64,000 nt of DNA from Natrialbaceae archaeon AArc-T1-2 (GCF_030273315.1 NZ_CP127174.1:2356001-2420000), one strand, 5' to 3'; positions 17,246 to 26,625 are shown, counted from the stretch's first letter. Notes: generated by a model not told the origin, from the letters alone. Made by a program: numbers and translations.

Positions 17246-18079
17246 TCAGGAGCGTTCGTGGACCCAGAACTCGTCGTCGACCGTCACTTCCTTTTTGAAC
17301 AGTGGTACCTCGTCTTTCAGCCGGTTGATGCCGTCCTCGACGGTCCGGAACGCCTCCTCGCGGTGGCCGGCGAGCACGACGACGAAGACGATGTCCTCGC
17401 CGTCGCGAACGACGCCAGTCCGATGGAACAGTTCGACGGCGTAGACGCCGTCGCGGGACTCGAGGTCGGCCTGCAGCGAGGCGAGGCGCTGTTCGGCGAC
17501 GCCCTCGTACTTCTCAAACTCGAGGTACTCCGTTCGCTCGTCGTCCGGGTCGTCTCTCGCCCGGACGCGTCCGGTGAAGGTCGCAATCGCGCCCGCCTTG
17601 TCCGCGTCAGGCGACCGCTTGATTCTGGCCACCAGCGATTCGAGAGTCCTGTGGGGTTCGGTCGCCTCGAGATCGGCGACGACGGCCTCAAGGTCGAGGT
17701 CAGCGGGCGTTCGAGCGGTTGCGATAGTCGAGTCGGGAACGTCCTCGTCGTCGCCGACGACGACGGTCGGATACCGAAGCGACTCGACGCCGGCGACGAC
17801 AGCGTACTCGCAGTCGGTCGCGAGCGTATCGATCGCGTCGGCGACCGATAGGCCGGTGCCGTTTGCGGTCCAGTCGCCGTCGGCACCGAGGTCGTAGGTG
17901 ACGTCGCCGCCGACGGTGAGCGTCTCGTCCCGTAGCGCCGACGTGCCGTCGGCGATCGTGGCGTCGTACCAGACGACGCCGACGCGTCCGTCCTGGGAGA
18001 GTCGATCGACGATTCTGTCGACGGCTCGCTCGAGAGCGCCGTCGCGTGTACCACGGTCGAGTACACCAAGCACGTGCAT
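17246..18079 (-). CDS. moaE: Molybdopterin synthase large subunit (MoaE) with an N-terminal MobB-like domain
   Basis: This 277-residue protein is in two parts. The first, about 1-115, resembles MobB (MHVLGVLDRG..., DVTYDLGADGDW..., YAVVAGVESLRYPTVVVG) but its P-loop is gone. The second, about 130-277, is MoaE, with AGAIATFTGRVRARD, the dimer segment VELFHRTGVV, and the active-site VPLFKKEVTVDDEFWVHE with the expected lysines. MoaE inserts the dithiolene sulfurs into molybdopterin. The separate functional-looking MobB at 59072 suggests that the N-terminal half here is structural. Confidence 0.9.
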   Translation of the reverse strand: MHVLGVLDRGTRDGALERAVDRIVDRLSQDGRVGVVWYDATIADGTSALRDETLTVGGDVTYDLGADGDWTANGTGLSVADAIDTLATDCEYAVVAGVESLRYPTVVVGDDEDVPDSTIATARTPADLDLEAVVADLEATEPHRTLESLVARIKRSPDADKAGAIATFTGRVRARDDPDDERTEYLEFEKYEGVAEQRLASLQADLESRDGVYAVELFHRTGVVRDGEDIVFVVVLAGHREEAFRTVEDGINRLKDEVPLFKKEVTVDDEFWVHERS

Positions 18080-18198
18080 ACGTCAACCGTGGTTCGGTTA
18101 GGGTTTGTAGCTGTCGCCGTCGGTCGCATCTGTCGTCCAGTCTATGGTCGGGGTGGTTGGCAACCCTTAAGAACGCATCCCGGTTACACCGCGATAGC

Positions 18199-18924
18199 AT
18201 GAAAGTGGTCGTTTCTATCGGCGGGAGCGTGCTCGTGCCCGATCCGGGTACGAATCGGGCTGGCGAGTACGCCGCCGTCATCGACGAGCTGGTCGCAGAC
18301 GGCTGTCGGGTCGGTGCCGTCGTCGGCGGCGGCGGCGTCGCACGCACGTACATCGGGGCCGCTCGAAATCTCGGTGCGAACGAGATCGAGCTCGACCAGC
18401 TTGGAATCGACGTCACCCGGCTCAATGCCCGGCTGCTCATCGCCGGACTCGGCGAGGACGCGGTGACCGCGCCCGCACTCGACTACGAGGAAGGAGGCGA
18501 GGCACTCAGGCAGGGCGAGATCTGTGTCATGGGTGGCGTCGCCCCCGGCCAGACGACCGACGCCGTCGCCGCTGCACTCGCGGAGTACGTCGACGCCGAT
18601 CTGCTCGTCTACGCGACGAGCGTTCCCGGCGTCTACGACGCCGACCCCAACGAGGTCGACGGAGCGACCAAACACGACGAACTCGCAGCTGCCGAACTCG
18701 TCGACGTCATCGCCTCCATCGAGATGACCGCCGGCTCTTCAGCGCCCGTCGACCTGCTCGCGGCGAAGATCATCCAGCGCTCGGGGATGCGGACCATCGT
18801 CCTCGACGGTACCGATCCCGACCGGATTGCACGGGCGGTCCGTCACGGGAAACACGACGGCACCGACGTCATTCCCGAAAACGTCGGCGAAGAACCGACC
18901 TACTGGGCCAGCGATGACAATTGA
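18199..18924 (+). CDS. pyrH: UMP kinase, archaeal type
   Basis: This 241-residue amino-acid-kinase-fold enzyme phosphorylates UMP to UDP. Signatures are the N-terminal VVVSIGGSVLVP phosphate loop, AVVGGGGVARTYIGAAR, and the substrate-side LLVYATSVPGVYDADPN. A TATA-like CTTAAGAA (18166-18173) about 27 nt before the ATG sets the start. Its last 11 nt overlap the beginning of lysS, so the two are cotranscribed and probably translationally coupled. Confidence 0.95.
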   Translation: MKVVVSIGGSVLVPDPGTNRAGEYAAVIDELVADGCRVGAVVGGGGVARTYIGAARNLGANEIELDQLGIDVTRLNARLLIAGLGEDAVTAPALDYEEGGEALRQGEICVMGGVAPGQTTDAVAAALAEYVDADLLVYATSVPGVYDADPNEVDGATKHDELAAAELVDVIASIEMTAGSSAPVDLLAAKIIQRSGMRTIVLDGTDPDRIARAVRHGKHDGTDVIPENVGEEPTYWASDDN

Positions 18925-20680
18925 GAACGACTCCGAACGTCCGTACACCCTCCAGGCCGAGGACGGAGACGACCACCACGCCTTCTGGGCTGATGAAGTG
19001 GCGGATCGGATCGTCTCCCGGGAGCCGGACGAGCCGATCGTCGTCAAAGGCGGCATCTCGCCCTCCGGCGTCCCCCACCTCGGCAACGTCAACGAGATCC
19101 TGCGGGGCTACTTCGTCGCCGAGGTGCTTCGCGATCGCGGCTACGAGGTCGAGCAGGTGTTCACCGCCGACGACCGCGACCCGCTCCGGAAGCTCCCCCG
19201 AACGCTGTGTGACCTCGAGGGGAACCTCGTCGACTTAGGCGAGGTCGACGCCGGCGCGCTCGGTCGGAACCTCGGCGTGCCCTACACCGACGTTCCCGAT
19301 CCGTTTGGCTGCTGTGACTCCTATGGTGACCACTTCGCGACCATCATCGAGGACAGCGCCGACGCCGTCGACGTCCCCATCGAGTTCGTCTCGACGACGG
19401 AACTGTACGAGTCGGGCGAACTCGAGGACGTCGTCTCCCACGTCCTCGAAAACGAGGATCGCGCCCGAGAGGTCCTCGCTTCCTACCAGGACAAGGTCGA
19501 CGACGACTACGTCCCGTTCAACCCGATCTGTGCGGAGTGTGGGAAGATCACCGAAACGGTGACCGACGTCGACGTCGGTGGCGAGGCGTCTAGCGCCTCG
19601 GACGGTCGAGCGGGGAGCGACGAGACCCGAGAGACGGCCGGCACCGTCGAGTACCGCTGTACCGACATGGAAGCTGGCGATCGGACTATCGAGGGCTGTG
19701 GTCACGAGGGGGAAGCGACGTTCCGGGAGGGGAAACTGCCCTGGCGCTTCGAGTGGCCCGCCCAGTGGCAAGTCCTTGGCGTCGACTTCGAGCCGTTCGG
19801 CAAGGACCACGCCGAGGGCTCCTGGCCGAGCGGCCAGGACGTCGCCCGCAACGTCCTCGAGATCGAACCGCCCGTGCCGATGGTCTACGAGTGGTTCACC
19901 CTCGACGGCGAGCCATTCTCCTCGTCGGCGGGCAACGTGATCCTCGTCTCGGAGGTGCTCGAGCTGTTAGAGCCCGAAGTCCTGCGGTACTTCTTCGCGA
20001 AAGACCCCTCGAAGGCACGCGACTTCAGCATCGAACGACTCGATCAGCTGGTCGACGAGTTCGACCGCTTCGAGCGGATCTACTTCGACGAGGTCGAAGC
20101 CAGCGAAGACGAACGCGAGTTCGCCGACCGCGTCTATCCGTTCGTGGTCGATGGGGCGGCTGCCGCCGCCGATCCGGAGCGTGTCGACCGGCACGCAGAG
20201 GAGTCTCGCGAGGAGCGAATCCGACTGCCTTACACTTTCGCCGCGGTGCTCGGCATGACCGACGATCCCGACTTGCGCGAGGAGATCGCTCGCCGGGAGG
20301 GACACATTCCAGCGGACGCTCCCGAGTGGGCAATCGAGGATGCGCTGGCACGGGTCGAGCGAGCGCGCAACTGGGCTCGACGGACGGGCAACGAGTTCGA
20401 CTACGAGCTCAAACGATCCGAAATACCCGACCACGAGTTCGACGAGGCGACCGAGACGGCGCTCGACGAACTCGCTGACTTCATCGAGGAAGGCCACGAG
20501 CCCGAGGAGATCCAAGGCGAGATCTACGAGACGGCAAAGCGCCACGACGTCGACGTCGGCGACTTCTTCGCCGCCGGTTACCGGCTCTTTTTCGACGAAC
20601 AGCAGGGACCGAAACTCGGCACCTTCCTCGCGAAGGTCGATCGGGAGTTCGTCGTCGCACGGCTGCGCCGCGAGCGATAG
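18914..20680 (+). CDS. lysS: Lysyl-tRNA synthetase, class I
   Basis: This 588-residue class I LysRS charges tRNA-Lys; this class is typical of archaea. The HIGH-type motif is SGVPHLGN (about 51-58) and the KMSKS-type motif is FSSSAGNVI in the second half. A cysteine pair (ICAECGK) and a later Cys pair mark the zinc-binding insertion, next to a haloarchaea-type acidic stretch. The helical C-terminal part binds the anticodon. The ATG at 18914 overlaps the end of pyrH. Confidence 0.96.
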   Translation: MTIENDSERPYTLQAEDGDDHHAFWADEVADRIVSREPDEPIVVKGGISPSGVPHLGNVNEILRGYFVAEVLRDRGYEVEQVFTADDRDPLRKLPRTLCDLEGNLVDLGEVDAGALGRNLGVPYTDVPDPFGCCDSYGDHFATIIEDSADAVDVPIEFVSTTELYESGELEDVVSHVLENEDRAREVLASYQDKVDDDYVPFNPICAECGKITETVTDVDVGGEASSASDGRAGSDETRETAGTVEYRCTDMEAGDRTIEGCGHEGEATFREGKLPWRFEWPAQWQVLGVDFEPFGKDHAEGSWPSGQDVARNVLEIEPPVPMVYEWFTLDGEPFSSSAGNVILVSEVLELLEPEVLRYFFAKDPSKARDFSIERLDQLVDEFDRFERIYFDEVEASEDEREFADRVYPFVVDGAAAAADPERVDRHAEESREERIRLPYTFAAVLGMTDDPDLREEIARREGHIPADAPEWAIEDALARVERARNWARRTGNEFDYELKRSEIPDHEFDEATETALDELADFIEEGHEPEEIQGEIYETAKRHDVDVGDFFAAGYRLFFDEQQGPKLGTFLAKVDREFVVARLRRER

Positions 20681-20727
20681 CTGGAGAGACAAAAGCCATT
20701 TGAGAACTGGCCTCCGAGATAGGAGTG

Positions 20728-22572
20728 ATGGACTACGGCCTCTCCTCGCCCGCCTTCCTCTCGGTCCCCGAGGTGTTCGGCTCGAGCACGCTCACCTGGA
20801 TTCTCGTTGGCGTCGCGGCCTACTGGCTCGCGCTCGTGGCCCTGCGCAAGGGTGGCCTGCTCCCCGGCTACGTCGGCGCGCAGGGACCGATTATGACGAT
20901 ACACACGAAACGCGGCCGCGCGTTCCTCGATCGCCTCGCCGGTCCGAAGCGGTTCTGGCGAGCCTGGGCCAACCTCGGCGTCGGAATCGCGATCGTCGTG
21001 ATGGTCGGCATGTTCGCGATGTTGCTGATCGCGGCGCTCTCTGCGCTTCAGGCCCCGGAGACGACGGAGGTTCAACAGCCACAGAACGTCCTCGTCATCC
21101 CGGGCGTCAACGACTTCCTGCCGCTTTCTGCGGCCCCGGGGATCGTCTTCGGACTGCTCGTCGGACTCGTCGTCCACGAGGGTGGCCACGGTCTGCTCTG
21201 TCGGGTCGAGGACATCGACATCGAGTCGATGGGTGTCGCAATGTTGGCGATCCTCCCGATCGGCGCGTTCGTCGAACCCGACGAGAGAGATCAGCGCGAG
21301 ACCGATCGTGGCGGTCAGACCCGGATGTTCGCCGCCGGCGTCACGTTCAACTTCGCGGTCACGATCGTCGCGTTCGCGTTGCTCTTCGGTCCGATCGTCG
21401 GCGCGATCAGCGTCGCACCCGGCGCCGCCGTCGGCGGCGTCGCCCCGGGATCGCCCGCCGAGGCGGCCGAGATCGAACCGAACGACCGGATCACGGCCGT
21501 CGACGGCACCGACCTCGAGACCAACGACGACCTCGCGGCGACACTCCAAGAGACCGACGCCGACGAGGTGGCGGTCGAGCTCAACGACGGGGAGCGCACG
21601 ACGACCGTCGAACGGTCGGTGCTTGTGACCGCCTCGGCCGGGGACGACACCGTCGGCGTCGTCACAGGTGACACCATCGTCGCCGTCGAGGACGAACCCG
21701 TCGCGACCGAGCGCGGCTTCCTCGAGACCGTCGAGAACGAGTCGGTCGCCACCTTGACCGTCGAGGACGAAGATGGCGATCGCGAGGACCGTGACGTGCC
21801 GATCGGTGCGGCCGTCCAGGTCGCCCCGGACGGCCCTCTCGCGACTGCCGGCGGTCCCGCGGGCGAACTGTTCGTAATCACCGAGATCGACGATCAGGAG
21901 CTGACGACCTACGACGACCTCGAGGTGGTCTTGGCCGAGACGGAGCCTGACGAAGACGTTACTGTCACGGGCTATCACGACGGTGACACCGTCGAGTACG
22001 ACGTCACGCTCGATGAGAACCCCCGCGAGGACAGCGGCTTTCTCGGTATCAGAGGGATCGCAGGCGTCTCCGGACTCTCCGTAAACGACATCGGCATCCA
22101 GCTCTATCCGGCCGACGAGTACCTCGCCTTACTCGGCGGCGGCGGCGACAGCAGCGTCAGCGACACGTTCGTCGACTCGTTCCTCGGGAAGATCGTCATC
22201 GCGCTCGGGTTGCCGATCGTCGGCTTCCTCGAGCTGTTGCCGTTTAACTTCGCCGGCTTCACCGGTGGTATCGAGAACTTCTACGAGACGCGAGGTGCGC
22301 TTTCTCTGTTCGGTGACGGCACCGTCTTCGCGGTCGCGAACCTGCTTTTCTGGACCGGGTGGATCAACGTCCAGCTCGGGTTTTTCAACTGCATTCCGGC
22401 CTTCCCGCTCGACGGCGGACACATCTTGCGGACCAGCACCGAAGCGATTCTCTCGCGGCTGCCGATCGAGACGACCCGTGGCATGGTGCGGTCCGTGACG
22501 ACGATGATCGGACTGACGATGCTCGTGAGTTTCCTCCTCATGGTGTTCGGTCCGTCCCTGTTTGCCGGATGA
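20728..22572 (+). CDS. Site-2 protease family protein with PDZ domains
   Basis: This 614-residue membrane protease has early spans near 22-40 and 82-105, a zinc motif HEGGH at His150, and a long extramembrane region (about 230-480) with PDZ-like repeats (GSPAEAAEIEPNDRITAVDG is a clear PDZ core). Final spans carry NCIPAFPLDGGH. It is an RseP-like intramembrane protease, more elaborate than the paralogue at 15529. It begins 47 nt after lysS; an alternative GTG start lies one codon upstream. Confidence 0.92.
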   Translation: MDYGLSSPAFLSVPEVFGSSTLTWILVGVAAYWLALVALRKGGLLPGYVGAQGPIMTIHTKRGRAFLDRLAGPKRFWRAWANLGVGIAIVVMVGMFAMLLIAALSALQAPETTEVQQPQNVLVIPGVNDFLPLSAAPGIVFGLLVGLVVHEGGHGLLCRVEDIDIESMGVAMLAILPIGAFVEPDERDQRETDRGGQTRMFAAGVTFNFAVTIVAFALLFGPIVGAISVAPGAAVGGVAPGSPAEAAEIEPNDRITAVDGTDLETNDDLAATLQETDADEVAVELNDGERTTTVERSVLVTASAGDDTVGVVTGDTIVAVEDEPVATERGFLETVENESVATLTVEDEDGDREDRDVPIGAAVQVAPDGPLATAGGPAGELFVITEIDDQELTTYDDLEVVLAETEPDEDVTVTGYHDGDTVEYDVTLDENPREDSGFLGIRGIAGVSGLSVNDIGIQLYPADEYLALLGGGGDSSVSDTFVDSFLGKIVIALGLPIVGFLELLPFNFAGFTGGIENFYETRGALSLFGDGTVFAVANLLFWTGWINVQLGFFNCIPAFPLDGGHILRTSTEAILSRLPIETTRGMVRSVTTMIGLTMLVSFLLMVFGPSLFAG

Positions 22573-22640
22573 TCGATCGGACGTCGCGCTGGACAAACAC
22601 AAACGGACCTTTCTTATCGTCCCCATCCTAACCCGACGAT

Positions 22641-24128
22641 ATGGAACGACGCGAAGCGCCACCGACCGACGAGGGATGGTACGTCCTTCACGACTTCCGG
22701 TCGATCGACTGGGACGCCTGGCGAGACGCTCCTGACCACCGCCGCGAGCGAGCCATCGAGGACGGTAGCGAGTTTCTCGCTTCCTGTGAACGCCTCGACG
22801 ACGCCGAGGAGGGCGACTCGGCGACGTTTACGGTGCTCGGCCACGAAGCGGACCTCCTGGTGCTCCACCTCCGGCCGTCGATGGCGGCTCTCGACGAGCT
22901 AGAACGGCAGTTCGAACAGACCGCAGTAGCCGAGTTCACCGATCGAACCGACTCCTACGTCTCGGTGACCGAGGTCTCGGGGTACGTCTCGAGCGAGTAC
23001 TTCGAGGACGGCGAGGTCGACGCCGGCATCGAGAACTACATCCGGATGCGGCTGCACCCGTCGATCCCGGACGCCGAGTACGTCAACTTCTACCCGATGG
23101 ACAAACGCCGCGGCGAGACCGACAACTGGTACGATCTGCCCTACGATGAACGCGCCGAGCACCTCGAGGCCCACGGCGAGATCGGCAAGGCCTACGCGGG
23201 GAAGGTCACCCAGGTCATCTCGAGCAGCATCGGCTTCGACGATTACGAGTGGGGCGTGACCCTGTTCGCCGACGATCCGACGGATATCAAAGACCTGCTG
23301 TACGAGATGCGCTTCGATCCCTCGACCTCGAGGTACGCCGAGTTCGGATCGTTCTACGTCGGCCGCCGGTTCGCCCCGGAGAACCTCGATGCGTTCCTCG
23401 CCGGCGAGGCTGTCTCCCAGGAGCCGGCCGAAGGTCACGACGAGGGAGAACGCGGACACCCCCATGCGGGTGCGGGCGACTCGCCACACGGTGAGGGCCG
23501 CCCACACGGCGAGTCGGACGAGGGGACGGACGAAGGCGAGGCCGTCAGAAGCGAACTCGAGGACCAGGGCGTCTACGCGGGCTCGCCCCACGGCGAGGAC
23601 GTCCACGCGGTCGTGCTCTACTCGACGGCCGACGTCGACGAGCTCTTCGAGGAGGTCGACGGCCTCCGGACGAACTTCGATCACTACGACACACACGTCA
23701 AGACCGCAGTCTACGGGTCACACGACGGAGGCGACGAAAACGCCGTCGTGAGCCTCTGGGAGACCGAGCGTGCGGCGGAGACGGCTGCCGGTTTCCTCGC
23801 CGAATTGCCCGACGTCGTCCGTCAAGCCGGCGACGACGAAACGGATTCGTGGGGGACGATGGGCATGTTCTACACGGTCAAACCCGACCACCGCGAGGAC
23901 TTCGTCGGCACGTTCGAGGACGTCGGTACCGTCCTGTCGGGAATGGACGGTCACCGAAAGAGCGACCTGCTCGTCAACCACGAGGACGAAAACGACATGT
24001 TCATCGCCAGCCGCTGGGATTCCCGCGAGGACGCGATGGCATTTTTCCGCAGCGACGAGTTCGCCGAGACTGTCGAGTACGGCCGGGACGTGCTCGCAGA
24101 CCGGCCCCGGCACGTCTTCCTCGCCTGA
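22641..24128 (+). CDS. pitA: PitA-type protein: chlorite dismutase-like domain fused to an ABM domain
   Basis: This 495-residue protein has an N-terminal chlorite dismutase/HemQ-like domain (about 1-250; AGKVTQVISSSIGFDDYEWGVTLF is highly characteristic), a linker rich in His, Gly and Glu (about 260-300), and a C-terminal antibiotic-biosynthesis-monooxygenase-type domain (about 310-495). The same architecture is known from Haloferax volcanii PitA. HemQ relatives decarboxylate coproheme to heme, so a heme-related role is likely. The His-rich linker may bind metal. It stands alone after the protease gene. Confidence 0.9.
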   Translation: MERREAPPTDEGWYVLHDFRSIDWDAWRDAPDHRRERAIEDGSEFLASCERLDDAEEGDSATFTVLGHEADLLVLHLRPSMAALDELERQFEQTAVAEFTDRTDSYVSVTEVSGYVSSEYFEDGEVDAGIENYIRMRLHPSIPDAEYVNFYPMDKRRGETDNWYDLPYDERAEHLEAHGEIGKAYAGKVTQVISSSIGFDDYEWGVTLFADDPTDIKDLLYEMRFDPSTSRYAEFGSFYVGRRFAPENLDAFLAGEAVSQEPAEGHDEGERGHPHAGAGDSPHGEGRPHGESDEGTDEGEAVRSELEDQGVYAGSPHGEDVHAVVLYSTADVDELFEEVDGLRTNFDHYDTHVKTAVYGSHDGGDENAVVSLWETERAAETAAGFLAELPDVVRQAGDDETDSWGTMGMFYTVKPDHREDFVGTFEDVGTVLSGMDGHRKSDLLVNHEDENDMFIASRWDSREDAMAFFRSDEFAETVEYGRDVLADRPRHVFLA

Positions 24129-24253
24129 CACGGGTCATCTTCGTGTTCGGCTCTGCTCGGCGGGAGCACGGTGTGTCCCCGTCGGAACGGCCCTGCGTAC
24201 TCCAGTGCCAGTGCGATCACAGACGTACACGTCTGATATCGGCGGTAACGTTG

Positions 24254-24550
24254 TTACGACGAGGTCGCTGTCCATCGAGTAGTAACAGTAGTCACCACCC
24301 AGCCACCGATTCGACCGAACACCAAGCCGAATAGTGAGGCGAGAACAAGCACTATCACGACGAAAAACACCACGCTGAACGGTGGTGGCCACGCTATCAC
24401 GGTATCGGTAGTGGGACCGTCCGCCGCTACGATAGGTGTGAGTATTGCTATGACTCCACCGAGAAAACCGACACGAAGTCCGGCGGCATTCGGGTCTGCC
24501 GAGTGAATGACAGCTATCACTCCCGCGAGAAACCCACCGATAATCATCAT
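24254..24550 (-). CDS. DUF5518-like four-span membrane protein
   Basis: The 98 residues contain hydrophobic helices (IIGGFLAGVIAVI, GFLGGVIAILTPI, FSVVFFVVIVLVLASLFGLV, IGGWVVTTV), as in the haloarchaeal DUF5518 family. Family members usually have one more N-terminal helix. The frame upstream of 24550 remains open and hydrophobic (VTVLVNWLPHSEADIAGG) to a stop at 24626 but has no ATG, GTG or TTG. The true N-terminus may therefore be lost or shifted, possibly by a frameshift from the ATG at 24650. A GGTGGA just before the ATG is a usable ribosome site. The base composition is noticeably more AT-rich than the neighbours. Confidence 0.55.
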   Translation of the reverse strand: MMIIGGFLAGVIAVIHSADPNAAGLRVGFLGGVIAILTPIVAADGPTTDTVIAWPPPFSVVFFVVIVLVLASLFGLVFGRIGGWVVTTVTTRWTATSS

Positions 24551-24636
24551 TCCACCCGCGATGTCCGCCTCGGAGTGTGGCAGCCAGTTTACGAGAACTG
24601 TGACGGGGGAGTGAAATACTACTCCCTAATAGGTTT

Positions 24637-24659
24637 GTATCGATGACCATTTTCGATAC
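24637..24659 (+). promoter_or_regulatory. Inverted repeat upstream of the DUF5518-like gene
   Basis: GTATCGA at 24637-24643 and TCGATAC at 24653-24659 form a perfect 7-bp inverted repeat around a 9-nt spacer. It lies in the AT-rich gap between the DUF5518-like gene and the reductase gene. It may be a dyad operator; it has no T-run after it, so a terminator is less likely. Confidence 0.4.
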
Positions 24660-24719
24660 ATGATCCCATTCTGATAACTTCGTATCACCGGGTGACCGGC
24701 GTATCGCACGCGACTGTCC

Positions 24720-25808
24720 TTAGCGGGGGAGAGAGAACGTCGCTTTCAGGTGCTCGAGCGAGAGGACGGAGCTCGGCCGATCCATGTGAACGCCGATCTC
24801 GCCCGAGAGCGCCCGGAGACCGATCCGCTGGAGCGGCTCCGGGAGCGAGTAGGCCCGCCGGATCAGGTGACCGAGTTCGATCTCTCGCTCGAGCTCCTCG
24901 CGCCAGGCCCGTTCGTAGGCGGCGAGCGTGGTCGGCCGATCGGGATCGATCTCGCCTGCGGCGTGGTCGGCGCTTGTCATTCCATAGAGGATTCCGCCGC
25001 CAGTAAACGGCTTGGTCTGGGCGGCGGCGTCGCCGATCAGGAACCCTCGACGGGTCGTCACGCGGTCTGGCGGTCCAATAGGGATCACGCCCGAACAGCG
25101 GTCCGTGACCGCGACCTCGTAGCCGTCGATCAGCTCCTCGAAGTGTTTGCCGACCTGGACACCCGGCGGCGCGGCGAGGCCGTACTCGACGCCCGCCTCG
25201 CCGCGTGGGATCCGCCAGGCGAAAAACCGCGGCGCGGTGAGGTGGACGTCGACGAAGTTCCCGTGGTCCGGATCCGTCGCGAACGCGAGCACGCCGTGGA
25301 GCAGTTCGTCGGGCTCGGGTAAGGCGAGTTCTGACCGAACCTTCGAGCGCGGTCCGTCACAGCCCGCGACCATCTTCGCCGCGACGGTCTCGGTGCCGCC
25401 CGGCCCCTGGACCTCGAGTTCGACCCGGTCGGAATACTCCGTGACCGCGGTGACGGTGTGACCGTCGCGGACGTCCGCACCCGCCTCGCCCGCGAGTTCG
25501 GCGAGGTGACGGTCGAGCCCGACCCGATCGATGACGTTCGAAACGGCCTCGGGCTTGTAGAACGGGTAGGCGCTGCTGTCGGGACCGCCGACGTGAAAGC
25601 GTGCGCCGTAGACCTCGTTTTGCAACAGCTCCGTGCGTGCATCCTCGCCCGTAAACGCCCAGACGTCCGTGCTGACGTGTCCGGAGCACGCGAGCGGATC
25701 GCCGATCGTTCCCGACTCGAGTGCCAGCACGTCGTACCCTTGCTCGGCTGCCCGTCGTGCGAATCGGGCCCCCGGCGGACCGACGCCCACGGTCACGAAG
25801 TCGTACAT
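24720..25808 (-). CDS. Geranylgeranyl reductase family FAD-dependent oxidoreductase
   Basis: This 362-residue flavoprotein starts MYDFVTVGVGPPGARFARRA with the GxGxxG dinucleotide-binding loop (residues 8-13), followed by the CSGHVST segment of the geranylgeranyl reductase family, the second FAD motif GFLIGDAAAQTKPFTGGGI, and a C-terminal helical part. Archaeal members saturate isoprenoid chains of membrane lipids or respiratory quinones. It lies 49 nt downstream of the coaE-type kinase gene and may be read from the same operon. Other lipid-acting members of the family are possible. Confidence 0.88.
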   Translation of the reverse strand: MYDFVTVGVGPPGARFARRAAEQGYDVLALESGTIGDPLACSGHVSTDVWAFTGEDARTELLQNEVYGARFHVGGPDSSAYPFYKPEAVSNVIDRVGLDRHLAELAGEAGADVRDGHTVTAVTEYSDRVELEVQGPGGTETVAAKMVAGCDGPRSKVRSELALPEPDELLHGVLAFATDPDHGNFVDVHLTAPRFFAWRIPRGEAGVEYGLAAPPGVQVGKHFEELIDGYEVAVTDRCSGVIPIGPPDRVTTRRGFLIGDAAAQTKPFTGGGILYGMTSADHAAGEIDPDRPTTLAAYERAWREELEREIELGHLIRRAYSLPEPLQRIGLRALSGEIGVHMDRPSSVLSLEHLKATFSLPR

Positions 25809-25857
25809 GTCCGTCACGTTCTCGTCCGGCGATAAATAGTTTCTCGAGATCGGTACC

Positions 25858-26424
25858 TCACTCGAGCAGCGTCCACAGCCGCTCGTGGTCGCCCTCGAAG
25901 CGCTCGAGCAGCGACCGGACCTCCTCGCGGACCTCCTCGTCGACCTCGACGAGGACCATCCCCTCGTCTGGCTGGCCGTAGACGACGTGTGCACCCTCGG
26001 GGGCGGCGACGATCGCCGGCAGCGTCGCGAGGTCTTCCTCACCGTCGACGAGGATCGTGGTCGGCTCGGGGGCCTCGAGAGCCGCACAGAGGGCCTCGAG
26101 CAGGTCGACGGTGATCGCGGCGGGCGGGTTGACGACCTCGAGCGTCGCGCCGGTCGTCACCGCTTCACGGATCTCCTCGTCGACGGCACTGCGTTTGGTA
26201 CGTCCGTCGACGAGGGCGATGGCGGGTTCGTGGCCGGCTTCGCGGAGGTGGTAGGTGACGACGTCGCCGACGGCGACGATCGGCCCGTCAGCTTGGGCGA
26301 GCAGGTCGGACGCGTCGGTTTCGATCGGACCCAGAGGATCTTTGAGTTCGCTCCGAAGCGACTCGGGGAGAGTGAGCAACGGCTCGTCGGACGCGGCCGT
26401 CGCGTCGTCCGTATCGCGAGTCAC
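25858..26424 (-). CDS. GTP-dependent dephospho-CoA kinase
   Basis: This 188-residue protein belongs to the archaeal DUF359 family, which catalyses the last step of coenzyme A synthesis with GTP. Recognisable segments are PIVAVGDVVTYHL, ALVDGRTKR, LEVVNPPAAIT, TILVDGEEDLATLP and VVYGQPDEGMVLVEV. It starts 1 nt after spt4. This kinase next to RNA-polymerase and initiation-factor genes is a conserved archaeal arrangement and implies cotranscription with them. Confidence 0.9.
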   Translation of the reverse strand: MTRDTDDATAASDEPLLTLPESLRSELKDPLGPIETDASDLLAQADGPIVAVGDVVTYHLREAGHEPAIALVDGRTKRSAVDEEIREAVTTGATLEVVNPPAAITVDLLEALCAALEAPEPTTILVDGEEDLATLPAIVAAPEGAHVVYGQPDEGMVLVEVDEEVREEVRSLLERFEGDHERLWTLLE

Positions 26425-26425
26425 G

Positions 26426-26623
26426 TCAGCGGACCTTGAGTGCGTACGCGCCCGGCTCGGTGACCTGCATCTCCGTGGCGATCTCGCTGTCCTCGGGATG
26501 GGAGATCGAGACGTAGCCGGCCCAGTCCTCGGTCAGCGACGAGGAGCTACAGTTCTCGCAGGTTTCGGCGTCGGGATCGTTTATCGTGTGACACTCCCGG
26601 CAGGCGAGGCGGTTGGATGCCAT
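26426..26623 (-). CDS. spt4: Transcription elongation factor Spt4 (RpoE'')
   Basis: This 65-residue zinc-ribbon protein has two knuckles, CRECH and CENC (Cys8, Cys11, Cys22, Cys25), followed by the WAGYVSISHPEDSEIA core typical of archaeal Spt4. Spt4 pairs with Spt5 on the RNA polymerase clamp to keep elongation processive. It is packed between rpo7 (2 nt) and the dephospho-CoA kinase (1 nt). Confidence 0.94.
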   Translation of the reverse strand: MASNRLACRECHTINDPDAETCENCSSSSLTEDWAGYVSISHPEDSEIATEMQVTEPGAYALKVR

Positions 26624-26625
26624 CG

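Noticed and set aside
20578-21978. Open reading frame of 466 codons on the minus strand opposite lysS and the PDZ protease
   Set aside because: It crosses a gene boundary on the other strand and has no recognisable feature.
24135-24650. 171-codon minus-strand frame overlapping the DUF5518-like gene
   Set aside because: The translation is Arg/Ser/Cys-rich and soluble, unlike haloarchaeal proteins, while the overlapping frame gives clean membrane helices. Only its first codons may belong to the original membrane gene.
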